Of a stretch of DNA of 64,000 bases, positions 18,538 to 27,249 are shown one piece after another. The position numbers were made by a program, and so were the translations under genes. The notes below the pieces were generated by a model, which was not told the DNA's origin, did no database searches, and saw only the letters and a list, made by a program, of their open reading frames with translations. Source of the DNA: Asanoa sp. WMMD1127 (lineage in GTDB: Bacteria; Actinomycetota; Actinomycetes; Mycobacteriales; Micromonosporaceae); assembly GCF_029626225.1 (NCBI RefSeq), contig NZ_JARUBP010000001.1:7750001-7814000 (forward strand). Reading direction: 5' to 3'. Position 1 is the first letter of the stretch; the number at the start of each line of letters is the position of its first letter.

Positions 18538-19943
18538 CACTCCTCCTCGGCACCGACCGGCAGCACCCCGGCCAAGCGCAGCAACAGGTCCTTGACCTCG
18601 GTGGCGGCGAACCGCTCTCGGGCCGCGGCCGGGTCGGAACAGAGCAGCACCGGCCCGTCGGCGGGATCCGCCGGGAGCCGGCCGTGCGAACCCCGCACCG
18701 CGCGGGCGCCCGCGTCGAGCCCGACCACGCTCATCAGGTAGCGCATGCCGAGCTTCTTGCGGGCCAGCGCGACCGCGGCCCGGCCCTTGGCCTTCCCCGG
18801 GTTCTCGGGGTCGAAGAAGAGCTCGGCCGGGTCGTAGCCGGGCTTGCGGTGGATCTCCACGAGCCGCGCGAAGTCGGGGGCGCGGGCGTCGTCGAGCCAG
18901 TAGTAGTAGGTGAACCAGGCGTCCGGCTCGGCGACCAGCACCAGCTCCCCGGCGCGCTCGTGATCGAGGCCGGCGGCCGCCTTGCCCTCGGCGTCCAGGA
19001 CCTCGGCCACACCGGGCAGCCCTTCGCACAGTTTGCGTACGGCGGCCAGGTCGGCCTTGTCCTTGACGTAGACGTGGGCGACCTGGTGGTCGGCGACCGC
19101 GAACGCCCGCGAGGTCCAGGGGTCGAGGTATTCCATGCCGTCCTGGGTGTAGACCTTCAGCAGGCCCTCGGCGCGCAGCAGCCGGTTGACGTCGACGGGC
19201 CGGGACACGTCGGTGATGCCGTATTCGGAGAGCACGACGACGGTCGCGCCGCGCCGGTCGGCCGCGTCCAGCAGCGGGCCGATCTCGGCGTCGAGCGCCG
19301 TGGCGGCCGCGGCCGCCTGGGGCGCGCCGGGCCCGTGGCGTTGCAGGTCGTAGTCGAGATGCGGCAGGTAGACCAGGGTCAGGTCGGGCAGCTGGTTGGC
19401 GAGGATCTGCTCGGCCGCCCGGCGGATCCACCGCGACGAGGCGATGCCGGCGTTGGGACCCCAGTAGGTGAACAGCGGGAAGTCGCCGAGCGCGCCGGTC
19501 AGCTCGTCGTGCAGCTCGGGCGGGTCGGTGTAGCAGTCGGGCTCCTTGCGGCCGTCGGCGTAGTAGATCGGCCGTGGCGTGACCGTCCAGTCGACGTCGG
19601 CGCCCATCGCGTACCACCAGCAGACGTTGGCCACCGTGTAGCCCGGGTGGGCGCGGCGGGCGGCCTGCCAGACCTTCTCGCCGCCCATCAGCCGGTGGTG
19701 CTGCCGCCAGAGGAAGACCTCGCCGAGGTCGCGGAAGTACCAGCCGTTGCCGACGATGCCGTGCCCGGACGGCGGCTCGCCGGTCAGGAACGTGGCCTGG
19801 GCCGAGCAGGTGACCGCCGGCAGCACGGTGCCGAGCTCCGCCTGGAAGCCGCGCTCGGCGACCCCGCGCAGCCGCGGCATCCAGGCCAGCAGCCGCGGCG
19901 TCAGCCCGACCACGTTGATCACTACCAAAGGCGTTGGACTCAT
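18537..19943 (-). CDS. eboF: EboF-like alkaline-phosphatase superfamily enzyme
   Basis: 468 residues, nucleotide pyrophosphatase/phosphodiesterase type. Expected features: LPAVTCSAQATFLTG with the nucleophile-region Thr, GHGIVGNGWYFRD, the metal-site YLPHLDYDLQRHG, LSEYGITDVSRPVDVN and a C-terminal GSHGRLP. In Ebo clusters this enzyme accompanies the UbiA transferase and may remove a phosphate or nucleotide group from the product; the real substrate is unknown. No signal peptide is visible, so it would act in the cytoplasm. Start overlaps the EboE stop (ATGA, 19940-19943), and the stop overlaps the synthase start. Confidence 0.85.
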   Translation of the reverse strand: MSPTPLVVINVVGLTPRLLAWMPRLRGVAERGFQAELGTVLPAVTCSAQATFLTGEPPSGHGIVGNGWYFRDLGEVFLWRQHHRLMGGEKVWQAARRAHPGYTVANVCWWYAMGADVDWTVTPRPIYYADGRKEPDCYTDPPELHDELTGALGDFPLFTYWGPNAGIASSRWIRRAAEQILANQLPDLTLVYLPHLDYDLQRHGPGAPQAAAAATALDAEIGPLLDAADRRGATVVVLSEYGITDVSRPVDVNRLLRAEGLLKVYTQDGMEYLDPWTSRAFAVADHQVAHVYVKDKADLAAVRKLCEGLPGVAEVLDAEGKAAAGLDHERAGELVLVAEPDAWFTYYYWLDDARAPDFARLVEIHRKPGYDPAELFFDPENPGKAKGRAAVALARKKLGMRYLMSVVGLDAGARAVRGSHGRLPADPADGPVLLCSDPAAARERFAATEVKDLLLRLAGVLPVGAEEE

Positions 19944-21130
19944 GTACGCGCTCCAGCGGTTTGGGACAGGCCGAGGTCGACCAGGGTGTCGCGGGCGAAG
20001 GCGAGCTCGGCGGCGATGCCGTCGGCCAGCGCCGCGTCGCCGGCGGGCCGGCGGGCCGGGGGCAGCACACCCCAGGTGTAGGTCTCCACGTCGAGGTGGT
20101 CGCAGAGCGCCGTCGGGCCGCCGACCAGCTCGCCCAGCGCCGCCGTCAGCACCGGCACCGTCGAGGTCAGCGGCGGCATCGGGTCGGCGTGCAGCGGCAC
20201 GTGGTAGTGCACCCGCCAGGCGCCGCCGGACAGGTCGCGGTCGAGGGCCTCGTCGAGGTCGTCCGCCGCGCTGTCCGGGTCGGCCGGGTCCGCGGCGCGG
20301 GCGGTGGCGGCCGAGCGGGTCTGGTGCAGGAAGCGGGGCTCGACATATTCCCGGAGGGTCTCGGCCGCCGCCACCGGGTCGGCCGCCTCGAGCGCCGCCG
20401 ACACCTGCGTCTTGACCACCGGGATGCCGGCCGCGCGGAGGCGGCCGATCGCCGCCGCCGGGTCCTCCCAGGCGCAGGCCAGGTGGGCCAGGTCGAGGCA
20501 GACGCCGATGCGGTCGGTGTCGACGGCGGCGAGGTGGCGCACGGCCTGCGCGGTGGACTCGACGACGCAGCCGGGCTCGGGCTCGAACGCGACCCGAACC
20601 GCGCGGCCGGTCTCCCAGGCCATCCGGGCCAGCCCGCTGGACAGCCGCTCCAGCATCCGCTGCGCCGCGCCCGACTGCGCCGCGTCCCAGGGCGCCCGCC
20701 AGGCGAACGGCAGCGTCGAGATGGAGCCGCGCAGCGCGTCGTCGGGCATCAGGTCGAGCAGCACCCGGGCCAGGTCGAGGGTGTAGTCGAGGCGCTCCGG
20801 CGAGGTCCAGTCGGGGTGGTAGACGGCCTGCTTGACCACGGGCGCGTGGAACGACTGGTAGGGGAACCCGTTGAGGGTGACCACCTCCAGGCCGCGGGCG
20901 TCCAGTTCGGACCGCAGTTGCCGGCGCAGCCGGCCCTGGTCGGCCAGCTCGGCCGCGACCGGGGCGGGCAGCCAGAGCCCGAGGCCGAGCAGGTCGGCGC
21001 CGAGCTTCTCGCGGACCCGCACGGCGTACGTGTCGAGCTGCGCGACGATGCCCGCGAAGTCCTCGGCCGGGTGCACGTTGGTGCAGTAGCTGAGATGGAC
21101 GGTCTGGCCGTCCCGGTGGCGTAGGCGCAT
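19940..21130 (-). CDS. eboE: EboE, metabolite-traffic TIM-barrel protein
   Basis: 396 residues of the xylose-isomerase-like TIM barrel type, longer than usual sugar epimerases. Diagnostic blocks: LSYCTNVHPAEDFAGI at the start, LEVVTLNGFPYQSFH, AFEPEPGC (metal Glu), GVCLDLAHLACAWE (Asp/His) and DHLDVETYTWGVLP at the C-terminus. These match the EboE group linked to the Ebo operon of eustigmatophyte plastids and cyanobacteria. The reaction is not established. The start overlaps the TatD gene's stop by one base. Confidence 0.87.
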   Translation of the reverse strand: MRLRHRDGQTVHLSYCTNVHPAEDFAGIVAQLDTYAVRVREKLGADLLGLGLWLPAPVAAELADQGRLRRQLRSELDARGLEVVTLNGFPYQSFHAPVVKQAVYHPDWTSPERLDYTLDLARVLLDLMPDDALRGSISTLPFAWRAPWDAAQSGAAQRMLERLSSGLARMAWETGRAVRVAFEPEPGCVVESTAQAVRHLAAVDTDRIGVCLDLAHLACAWEDPAAAIGRLRAAGIPVVKTQVSAALEAADPVAAAETLREYVEPRFLHQTRSAATARAADPADPDSAADDLDEALDRDLSGGAWRVHYHVPLHADPMPPLTSTVPVLTAALGELVGGPTALCDHLDVETYTWGVLPPARRPAGDAALADGIAAELAFARDTLVDLGLSQTAGART

Positions 21131-21981
21131 CAGCTGCCCCCGCGCAGGATCGAGTTGCCCTCGAAGAGCGCGCCCGGGTCGGCGTCGTCGTCGAGCTCCA
21201 GCTTGCCGGACTGGCCGTAGAACTCGACGGGGTTCCGCCAGAACACCAGGTCCACGTCGTCCTGCGTGAACCCGCTGGTCAGCATCAGGTCGGCGGTCTC
21301 GCGGGTCAGCAGCGGGTCGGAGCGGCCCCAGTCGGCGGCGGAGTTGACCAGCACCCGCTCCGTGCCGAACTGCTTGAGGATCTCCACCATCCGCGGCGGC
21401 GACATCTTGGTGTCGGGATAGATCGAGAAGCCGGCCCAGCAGCCGGACTCCTTGACGATCCCGACGGTCACCTCGTTGAGGTGGTCGATGGCCACCCGGC
21501 CCGGCTCGATGCCCGACTCGGCGACCACCTTGATGCTGCGCTCCGTGCCGCGGGCCTTGTCGCGGTGCGGGGTGTGCACCAGCGCCGGCAGCTCGTGCGC
21601 GATCGCCAGCTGCAGCTGGGCGGCGAACGTCGTCTCCTCCTCCGGGGTCATCGAGTCGTAGCCGATCTCGCCGACCGCGACCACCCGGTCCTTCTCGAGA
21701 TAGCGGGGCAGCACGTCGAGGACGCCCGCGCAGCGCGGGTCGTTGGCCTCCTTGGGGTTCAGCGCGATGGTGGCGTGGTGCCGGATGCCGAACTGGCCGG
21801 CCCGGAACGGCTCCCACCCGACGAGCGAGTCGAAGTAGTCGGTGAACGAGTCGACCGAGGTGCGCGGCTGACCCAGCCAGAACGCCGGCTCGACCAGCGC
21901 CCGCACGCCGGCGGCCGCCATCCGCTCGTAGTCGTCGGTGGTGCGCGAGCTCATGTGGATGTGTGGGTCGAAGATGCGCAT
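21130..21981 (-). CDS. eboB: EboB, TatD-family metal hydrolase
   Basis: 283-residue amidohydrolase-fold protein. Metal-binding features: FDPHIHMSSR (HxH), VGEIGYDS (Glu), VHTPHRDK (His), AIDHLNE (His) and the late Asp in NSAADWGRSDP. It is a TatD relative, but the set with EboA, EboC, EboE and EboF identifies it as the EboB component. Function in the pathway is unknown; hydrolysis of a small phosphorylated or amide intermediate is a guess. Start chosen at ATG 21981, which overlaps the EboA stop by one base. Confidence 0.87.
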   Translation of the reverse strand: MRIFDPHIHMSSRTTDDYERMAAAGVRALVEPAFWLGQPRTSVDSFTDYFDSLVGWEPFRAGQFGIRHHATIALNPKEANDPRCAGVLDVLPRYLEKDRVVAVGEIGYDSMTPEEETTFAAQLQLAIAHELPALVHTPHRDKARGTERSIKVVAESGIEPGRVAIDHLNEVTVGIVKESGCWAGFSIYPDTKMSPPRMVEILKQFGTERVLVNSAADWGRSDPLLTRETADLMLTSGFTQDDVDLVFWRNPVEFYGQSGKLELDDDADPGALFEGNSILRGGS

Positions 21982-22592
21982 CACGCCTCCTTCCGCAACG
22001 CAGTGCCGGACAACCGGTTGAGCAGCCCCGTGGCGTCGGCCGCCATGGGCCGGCCGGCGGCGGCCCGCTCCTCCGCCAGGCCGGCGAGCATCACCCGCAG
22101 CTCCTCGTCGGCCCGCTCGTCGAGCTGGTCCACGATGGACAGCGGCAGCCCCATGAACACGCACTTGAGCACCGCCTGGCGCCAGGTCGCGGCGTCCAGG
22201 TGGGCGGCGTACGGGCCGAGGGCGGCGCCGACCAGCCGGGTGTCGTTGGTGCGGATGGCGTCGTGCAGCAGTGGCACGCCGGCGTCGCCGACCGGCAGCA
22301 GCGGCAGGGCCCGCAGCACGGCCCGTTTCTCGTTGGCGTCGCCGTATCGGTAGAGGCGCTCCACCTCGGCGGCCACCCGGTCGGCGGGCAGCGCGGCCAG
22401 CAGCAGGGCCCGGGCCGCCTCGTCGGCGGTCCAGCCCGGGGCCTTGCCCAGTGGCGCCCGGCCGCAGGCCCGCGCGGCCCGCGGGAACAGCCGGGCGACC
22501 GCGCCCGGGTCGGCCTCCACCTGGCGCACGGACTCGTCGACCCAGTCCACGGCGGCCTGGGCCAGCGCGGCGCGCAACTCGTCGGGTCTCAT
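21981..22592 (-). CDS. eboA: EboA-domain protein
   Basis: 203 residues, mostly helical, no signal peptide and no catalytic motif. The conserved-looking centre (LPLLPVGDAGVPLLHDAIRT, then AVLKCVFMGLPLSIVDQLDER) is the pattern annotated as EboA domain. It is found only with the other Ebo genes, so it is probably a structural or scaffold part of the system. The ATG overlaps the preceding stop (ATGA, 22589-22592) and is the first Met whose frame has no coding conflict. Identification depends partly on context. Confidence 0.8.
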   Translation of the reverse strand: MRPDELRAALAQAAVDWVDESVRQVEADPGAVARLFPRAARACGRAPLGKAPGWTADEAARALLLAALPADRVAAEVERLYRYGDANEKRAVLRALPLLPVGDAGVPLLHDAIRTNDTRLVGAALGPYAAHLDAATWRQAVLKCVFMGLPLSIVDQLDERADEELRVMLAGLAEERAAAGRPMAADATGLLNRLSGTALRKEA

Positions 22593-23431
22593 CGCGGCTC
22601 CCTTCCCGTCTCGGCGGCTCTGCGGAGAAAGTCGATGGAGCGCGTGGCGACGTCCGGTGCCGCGTGCGAGTGGCGGGGCAGCTCGACCGCGACCAGGCCG
22701 GTGTAGCCGGCCGCGTCCAGCGCGCGCAGCACCGGCGGGAAGTCGATCTCGCCGGCGCCGAACTCGAGGTGTTCGTGCGTGCCCCGCCGCATGTCGTCGA
22801 TCTGCACGTTGACGAGGTGGTCGGCGACCGCGGCGACGCAGTCCGGCACCGGGTCGGGCTCCAGGCAGCGGCAATGTCCGATGTCGAGGGTGATGCCGAA
22901 GCTCGCGGGGGCGCCGAGCGCGGCGTGCAGCCGGCGCCAACCGGCGATGTCCTCGACGAACATGCCGGGCTCCGGCTCGAAGCCGAGCGTGACGCCCCGC
23001 TCCTCCGCCGCCTTGACGGTGGCGGCGCAGCCGTCGACCAGCCGCTGCCAGGCGGTGTCCGGGTCGACCGCCGGCGGCCGGATGCCACTCCAGAACGAGA
23101 CCGCCTCGGCGCCCAGGTCGGCGCCGACCGCGACGGCCCGGCGGAGGAACTCGAGGCGCAGCGCCGGGTCGTCGTGCAGCAGCGTCGGGGCGTGCTTGTG
23201 CCACGGGTCGAGCAGGTAGCGGGCGCCGGTCTCGATGACGACGCCCAGCCCGAGGTCGGCCAGCCGGTTGGCGACCGCGTCGACCCGGGCCGGCAGGCCG
23301 GGCGCGAACGGGTCGAGGTGGTCGTGGTCCAGGGTCAGCGCGACGCCCGCGTAGCCGAGGTCGGCGATCACCGCGAGGGCGTCGTCCAGCCGGTGGTTGG
23401 CGAAGCCGTTGGTGCCGTAGCCGAACCTCAT
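22589..23431 (-). CDS. TIM-barrel sugar isomerase/epimerase-like protein of the Ebo operon
   Basis: 280 residues, AP-endonuclease-2/xylose-isomerase fold. Metal-site blocks: GFEPEPGMFVED (Glu), GITLDIGHCRCLE (Asp/His), VNVQIDDMRRGTHEHLEFG and LVAVELPRHSH (Glu). It is shorter than EboE and not its duplicate. It sits between the prenyltransferase and EboA genes with 4-bp overlaps on both sides. It could isomerise the cyclitol or inosose product of the Ino1-like enzyme (inference from fold: inosose isomerases and dehydratases share it). Confidence 0.85.
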   Translation of the reverse strand: MRFGYGTNGFANHRLDDALAVIADLGYAGVALTLDHDHLDPFAPGLPARVDAVANRLADLGLGVVIETGARYLLDPWHKHAPTLLHDDPALRLEFLRRAVAVGADLGAEAVSFWSGIRPPAVDPDTAWQRLVDGCAATVKAAEERGVTLGFEPEPGMFVEDIAGWRRLHAALGAPASFGITLDIGHCRCLEPDPVPDCVAAVADHLVNVQIDDMRRGTHEHLEFGAGEIDFPPVLRALDAAGYTGLVAVELPRHSHAAPDVATRSIDFLRRAAETGREPR

Positions 23432-24288
23432 GTGGCGGCCACCTTCCGGGTGAGCCGCCGGGCCAGCGGCGCGGCCGCGGCCACCAGCGCGCCCGGCGCG
23501 GGTGCGCCCGCGCCGGCGGCCAGCGCGCCCTGCAGGGCCGGCAACGAGGTGATGCCGGCGCCGACCGCCGCGCGCACGACCGGTGCCGACGGGTCGGCCG
23601 CCGCCTTGAGCTGGGCGGCGCCGTAGCGGGCCGCGTACCAGCCGGCCAGCGCCGCCGGGACCAGCGCCCGCCAGCCCGTCTGGCGGCGAGGGTTGACCGC
23701 GGCCGCCGTCACCGCCGCCGTGCCGACCAGCGTGGCGACCGGGAGCCGGTGATCGGCGCCGGAGACCTCGCGGCGGGACAGCGCGGTGACGGTGTAGGTG
23801 TGCGCGGCGACCAGCAGGGCCGCCGGCACGGCGCGGGCGACCCGGCCGCCGGTGGCGCCGAGCAGCACGTCCAGGCCCCGGCAGGCGGCCATCACGGCCG
23901 GTCCGGCGGCGGTGTTCTTCGCCTTGACGTCGTACGCCCAGACGGCCGCCGCCAGCGGGAGCGCGGCGGCCAGCGCGCGCCGCCCGCCCGCGAGCCGGGC
24001 GACGGTCACGCCGGCCGCGGTCAGCCCCACGGCCACGGTGAGCGCGTGGCCCGAGCCGATCCGGCCGCTGGGGATCGGGCGTTCCGGGCGTTCCTCGGCG
24101 TCGAGCTCCCGGTCGGCCCAGTCGTTGGCGGCCATGCCGGCCCAGTAGAGCAGCACCGACGCCGAGGCGAGGGCCGGGGTGCGGGGGCCTAGCGCCCCCG
24201 CCGCCGCCGCGCCCGCCACCACGTCGCCGGGCACCGAGAGTCCGGCCGGTGCCCGGACCAGCTCGGCGTAGTCGCGCAGCGTGGGCAT
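23428..24288 (-). CDS. eboC: EboC, UbiA-type membrane prenyltransferase
   Basis: 286 residues with 7-9 hydrophobic helices. The signature NDWADRELDAEERPERPIPS carries the NDxxDxxxD prenyl-diphosphate/Mg site, followed by the RPIPSGRI loop typical of the family. A second Asp motif region (AYDVKAKN) is present. It would transfer a prenyl chain onto an acceptor at the cytoplasmic membrane, presumably the cyclitol made by the upstream enzyme, with the chain from the synthase at 17470. Start: ATG 24288, overlapping the ino1 stop; the longer frame upstream lies inside that gene. Confidence 0.88.
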   Translation of the reverse strand: MPTLRDYAELVRAPAGLSVPGDVVAGAAAAGALGPRTPALASASVLLYWAGMAANDWADRELDAEERPERPIPSGRIGSGHALTVAVGLTAAGVTVARLAGGRRALAAALPLAAAVWAYDVKAKNTAAGPAVMAACRGLDVLLGATGGRVARAVPAALLVAAHTYTVTALSRREVSGADHRLPVATLVGTAAVTAAAVNPRRQTGWRALVPAALAGWYAARYGAAQLKAAADPSAPVVRAAVGAGITSLPALQGALAAGAGAPAPGALVAAAAPLARRLTRKVAAT

Positions 24289-25421
24289 CAAGCCAGCCCG
24301 GCGACGAAGCTGCGCAGCAGGTCCCACTGGTCGCTCAGCCCGTGCGGCACGTCGCCGATCGGGTCCTTGAAGAAGAAGGCCAGCTCGGTCAGGGGTCCCT
24401 GCCGGCCGGCCCGGTGTGCGGCGCTGGCGAGCCGCGCCAGGTCGAGCACGAGCGGCGCCGCCAACGCGGAGTCGCAGCCGTGCCAGGAGAACTCCATCCG
24501 CATCCGCACGCCCAGGAAACCGGCGAAGCTGACCAGGTCCCAGGCGGTCTTGAAGTCGCCGAGGTCGTCGACGTACTCGATGCGGGTGTTGCCCTCGGGT
24601 TCGTAGCCGAGCGTTTCCGCCAGCACGCGTTGCTTGCTGGCGGACTTGGCGGCGTTGGGGCCGGGCGCGGCCAGGTTGGCGCCGTCGCCGCCGCCCAGCA
24701 GGTTGAGGCCGGACCAGCTGCGCACGGCCAGGTTGCGCTGGGCGAACATCGGCGCGAGCACCGATTTCACCAGCGTCTCGCCGGTCTTGCCGTCATGCCC
24801 GGCGTACGGGAGCCCGGTCTCGCGGGCCAGCGCGTCCAGTGCCGGGAGCCGCGCGCCGGTCGACGGCGTGAAGTCCACGTAGGACGCTCCGGCGGTGAAC
24901 GCGGCGTAGGCGGCCAGGGAGCTGCCCGGCAGGGGCGTCCCGCCGGCGGCGAGCTCCGTGCGGAGCAGGTCCAGGTCGCCGTGCGCGGGCCGGGGCTCGG
25001 GCAGCGCCTCGGTGGTCGAGACGTTGACGACGACCACCCGCTCCAGCCCCAGCCGGTCGCGGAACGCGGTGATGTCGGCGGCCAGGGCGGCCGCCGTCTC
25101 GGCCTGCGTGCCCCCGGCGGGGACGGCGCGGATGTTCTCCTCGACGGCGGCCAGGTCGGCGGCGACGGCCGCGACCAGCCGGGCCGGGACGACACCGGCC
25201 TCGCCGAGCGTCTCGGCCTTCTTGGCCAGGCATGTGGTGACGACGTCGTGGCCGCCGAACACCAGGTCGGCGATCGGTGGCAGCGCTGGGCCGCGCAGAT
25301 CCGGATGCTCGGTCACGCAACCGGTCGGCTCGGCGAGCCCGGCGCGCAACGCCAGGGCCCCGACCATGCTGGTGGTCGCGACGGATCCGCGCGCGCCTAC
25401 CAACCAGACACCCGTGCTCAT
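24288..25421 (-). CDS. ino1: Inositol-3-phosphate synthase homologue
   Basis: 377 residues. N-terminal Rossmann motif GVWLVGARGSVATTSMVGA binds NAD. Family blocks follow: VVNVSTTE, PYAGHDGKTGETLVKSVLAP, SGLNLLGGGDGANL, then AAKSASKQRVL. This is the bacterial short form. The known enzyme cyclises glucose 6-phosphate to inositol 3-phosphate by internal redox. It leads the Ebo operon, a place where other Ebo clusters hold EboD, a sugar-phosphate cyclase of the dehydroquinate-synthase family; both make a carbocycle. A strong AGGAGGG site lies 5 nt before the ATG. It may make an inositol or a variant cyclitol; a housekeeping copy elsewhere cannot be excluded. Confidence 0.9.
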   Translation of the reverse strand: MSTGVWLVGARGSVATTSMVGALALRAGLAEPTGCVTEHPDLRGPALPPIADLVFGGHDVVTTCLAKKAETLGEAGVVPARLVAAVAADLAAVEENIRAVPAGGTQAETAAALAADITAFRDRLGLERVVVVNVSTTEALPEPRPAHGDLDLLRTELAAGGTPLPGSSLAAYAAFTAGASYVDFTPSTGARLPALDALARETGLPYAGHDGKTGETLVKSVLAPMFAQRNLAVRSWSGLNLLGGGDGANLAAPGPNAAKSASKQRVLAETLGYEPEGNTRIEYVDDLGDFKTAWDLVSFAGFLGVRMRMEFSWHGCDSALAAPLVLDLARLASAAHRAGRQGPLTELAFFFKDPIGDVPHGLSDQWDLLRSFVAGLA

Positions 25422-25615
25422 GGTGTCCCTCCTGCTCGCTGTGCTTGGTCTGTCCCCCGTGGTGGTCCGACCGGCGCGCGTGGCGTCGGTCGCGAGTGCT
25501 TGGCATGGGCCCCGCCCGCCCGGCCGACACGGGATGGCACCCCGGAAACGGCGTCGGAGTCGGCGGCAACGACGCCGGATCCGGACCCGGCCGGGTCGGG
25601 CGGACGGGGCTTGGT

Positions 25616-25647
25616 AGGCAGGGCCGGTCGGCGTCGCGGCCCTGCCT
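25616..25647. other. Perfect 11-bp hairpin in the ino1 upstream region
   Basis: Arms AGGCAGGGCCG / CGGCCCTGCCT with a 10-nt loop, ~195 bp before the ino1 start. May be a further terminator or a leader structure. Confidence 0.55.
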
Positions 25648-25892
25648 CCCCCGCGTCATGCCGGGGTCAATGGTGTGGCGGCCGGGATGGACGGTCGGCC
25701 GCGCCGGGGGCAGGCAGGAGGAGGGGTGGGTGTGGCGGACGGCTCATAGTGCCCTCCGGGGTCAGTGGGCGGGCGCCGTGTGGCACCGGCTCGTGGGCGC
25801 GAACGGTGTGACGCGGTGGTGCCTGACCCCCTGGCGTTCGCCAAGGTCGGTGCTGTGTTGGCCGTGGAGTGGGCTGTTGTGGTGGTGTCGGC

Positions 25893-25932
25893 GTCCGGTG
25901 CGACCGGGGATCCCGGTCCGGTCGCACCGGAC
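25893..25932. terminator. Second terminator hairpin after the sugar-transport operon
   Basis: 15-bp perfect stem GTCCGGTGCGACCGG / CCGGTCGCACCGGAC with a 10-nt loop. Confidence 0.75.
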
Positions 25933-25955
25933 GACCGGATTCCTCCGGACGACCC

Positions 25956-25986
25956 GTCCCGCCGCGGGGCGCAACCGCGGCGGGAC
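25956..25986. terminator. First terminator hairpin after the sugar-transport operon
   Basis: 12-bp perfect stem GTCCCGCCGCGG / CCGCGGCGGGAC with a 7-nt loop, 22 nt past the oxidoreductase stop on the minus strand. Confidence 0.8.
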
Positions 25987-26008
25987 CCTCGCGGGTCGAC
26001 CCGAGGGG

Positions 26009-27235
26009 TCAGGCGGCGACTTCGGCGAGCGCCGGTTCGACGTCGGTCCAGACCGTGCCCTGCTCGGCCGACCGCGCCACCGCGTCCAGCACGAGCTGGA
26101 CCTGGAGGGCGTCGACGAACGAGGGCGCCGGGTCGGTGCCGGTGGCGATGGCCTCGATGAAGTCGCGCATCTCGTGGGTGAAGGAGTGCTCGTAGCCGAT
26201 GATGTGGCCCGGGGGCCACCAGGCGGCCATGTAGGGGTGGTCGGCCTCCGTGATCAGGATCCGGTTGAAACCCTGCTCGGCGGCCGGCGCCGCGGAGTCG
26301 TAGAACTCCAGCTCGTTGAGGCGCTCGAGGTCGAACACCAGCGTGCCGAGCGACCCGTTGATCTCGACCCGGAGCCCGTTCTTGCGGCCGATCGCGAAGC
26401 GGCTCGCCTCGTAGGTGGCGATCGCCCCGCCGTCGAGCCGCGCCAGGAACAGCGCGGCGTCGTCGACCGTGACCTGGCCGGTGGCCGGAGCGTCCCCGTT
26501 ACCGGACGAGGCGGCCAGGCCGCTGGACTCGCTCGGCAACGGGCGCTCCTTGACGAACGTCTCGGTCAGCGCGCTGACCCCGGTGATCTTCTGACCGGTG
26601 ACGTACTGGGTCAGGTCGATGATGTGCGCCCCGATGTCACCGAGGGCGCCGGAGCCCGCCTTGTCCTTCTGCAGCCGCCAGACCAGGGGGAACTGCGGGT
26701 CGACGATCCAGTCCTGCAGATAGACCGCGCGGACGTGACGGATCACACCGATCCGGCCGGACGCGATGAGCTGGCGCATCATCGCGACCGCCGGGACGCG
26801 GCGGTAGTTGAACCCGCACATCGACCTGATGCCGTCGGCCTGCGCCTTGGCCGCCGCGGCGACCATCGCGCGGGCCTCGTCGACCGAGTTCGCCAGCGGC
26901 TTCTCGCACAGCACGTGCTTGCCCGCCGCCAGCGCCGCGATCGCGATCTCGGCGTGGCTGTCGCCCGGTGTGCACACGTCGACCACGTCGATGTCGTCGC
27001 GTTCGACGAGCTCGCGCCAGTCGGTCGTGGATGCGTCCCAGCCGAGCTTGTGGGCCGCGGCAGCGACCTTCTGCTCGTCACGGCCGCAGATCAGGGCCAT
27101 CCGGGCCCGTGCCGGCAGGTCGAACGCCGAGTTCACGGTGCGCCACGCGGTGGAGTGCGCGGCGCCCATGAAGGCGTAGCCGACCATGCCGACCCGGAGC
27201 TCACGGCCCTCCGGGAAACGTGAATCAGTGGACAA
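26009..27235 (-). CDS. Gfo/Idh/MocA family oxidoreductase
   Basis: 408 residues. NAD(P) motif VGMVGYAFMGAAHS near residue 15, the family hallmark CEKPLA (~105), and GDIGAHIIDLTQY with the catalytic-region His. The family oxidises sugars, cyclitols or their keto forms. Last gene of the ROK/ABC sugar operon, 14 bp after the binding protein, so it probably starts catabolism of the imported sugar. It begins with TTG (27235), preceded by GAGGGAG at ~7 nt; no ATG or GTG fits better. A Gly/Ser/Ala-rich insert (SSGLAASSGNGDAPA) interrupts the C-terminal domain, so the copy is a little longer than usual. Confidence 0.9.
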   Translation of the reverse strand: MSTDSRFPEGRELRVGMVGYAFMGAAHSTAWRTVNSAFDLPARARMALICGRDEQKVAAAAHKLGWDASTTDWRELVERDDIDVVDVCTPGDSHAEIAIAALAAGKHVLCEKPLANSVDEARAMVAAAAKAQADGIRSMCGFNYRRVPAVAMMRQLIASGRIGVIRHVRAVYLQDWIVDPQFPLVWRLQKDKAGSGALGDIGAHIIDLTQYVTGQKITGVSALTETFVKERPLPSESSGLAASSGNGDAPATGQVTVDDAALFLARLDGGAIATYEASRFAIGRKNGLRVEINGSLGTLVFDLERLNELEFYDSAAPAAEQGFNRILITEADHPYMAAWWPPGHIIGYEHSFTHEMRDFIEAIATGTDPAPSFVDALQVQLVLDAVARSAEQGTVWTDVEPALAEVAA

Positions 27236-27249
27236 GGTGGGTCTCCCTC

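Larger units (their letters stand above)
25422..26008. other. 587-bp intergenic region upstream of the Ino1/Ebo operon
   Basis: No reading frame with coding character on either strand. It holds three strong GC-rich hairpins (25616-25647, 25893-25932, 25956-25986) and two copies of GTGCTTGG (25441-25448, 25496-25503) 55 bp apart, close to the ino1 start. The last two hairpins end the upstream sugar operon; the rest probably holds the Ino1/Ebo promoter, but I find no clear -35/-10. Confidence 0.6.

Noticed and set aside
17470-25421. Ebo/UbiA operon as a menaquinone or carotenoid cluster
   Set aside because: No quinone or carotene genes occur; the EboA/EboB/EboE/EboF set is specific to the Ebo type.
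25422-25892. Open frames in the region upstream of ino1
   Set aside because: No start with a ribosome-binding site, poor third-position bias and hairpins across them.
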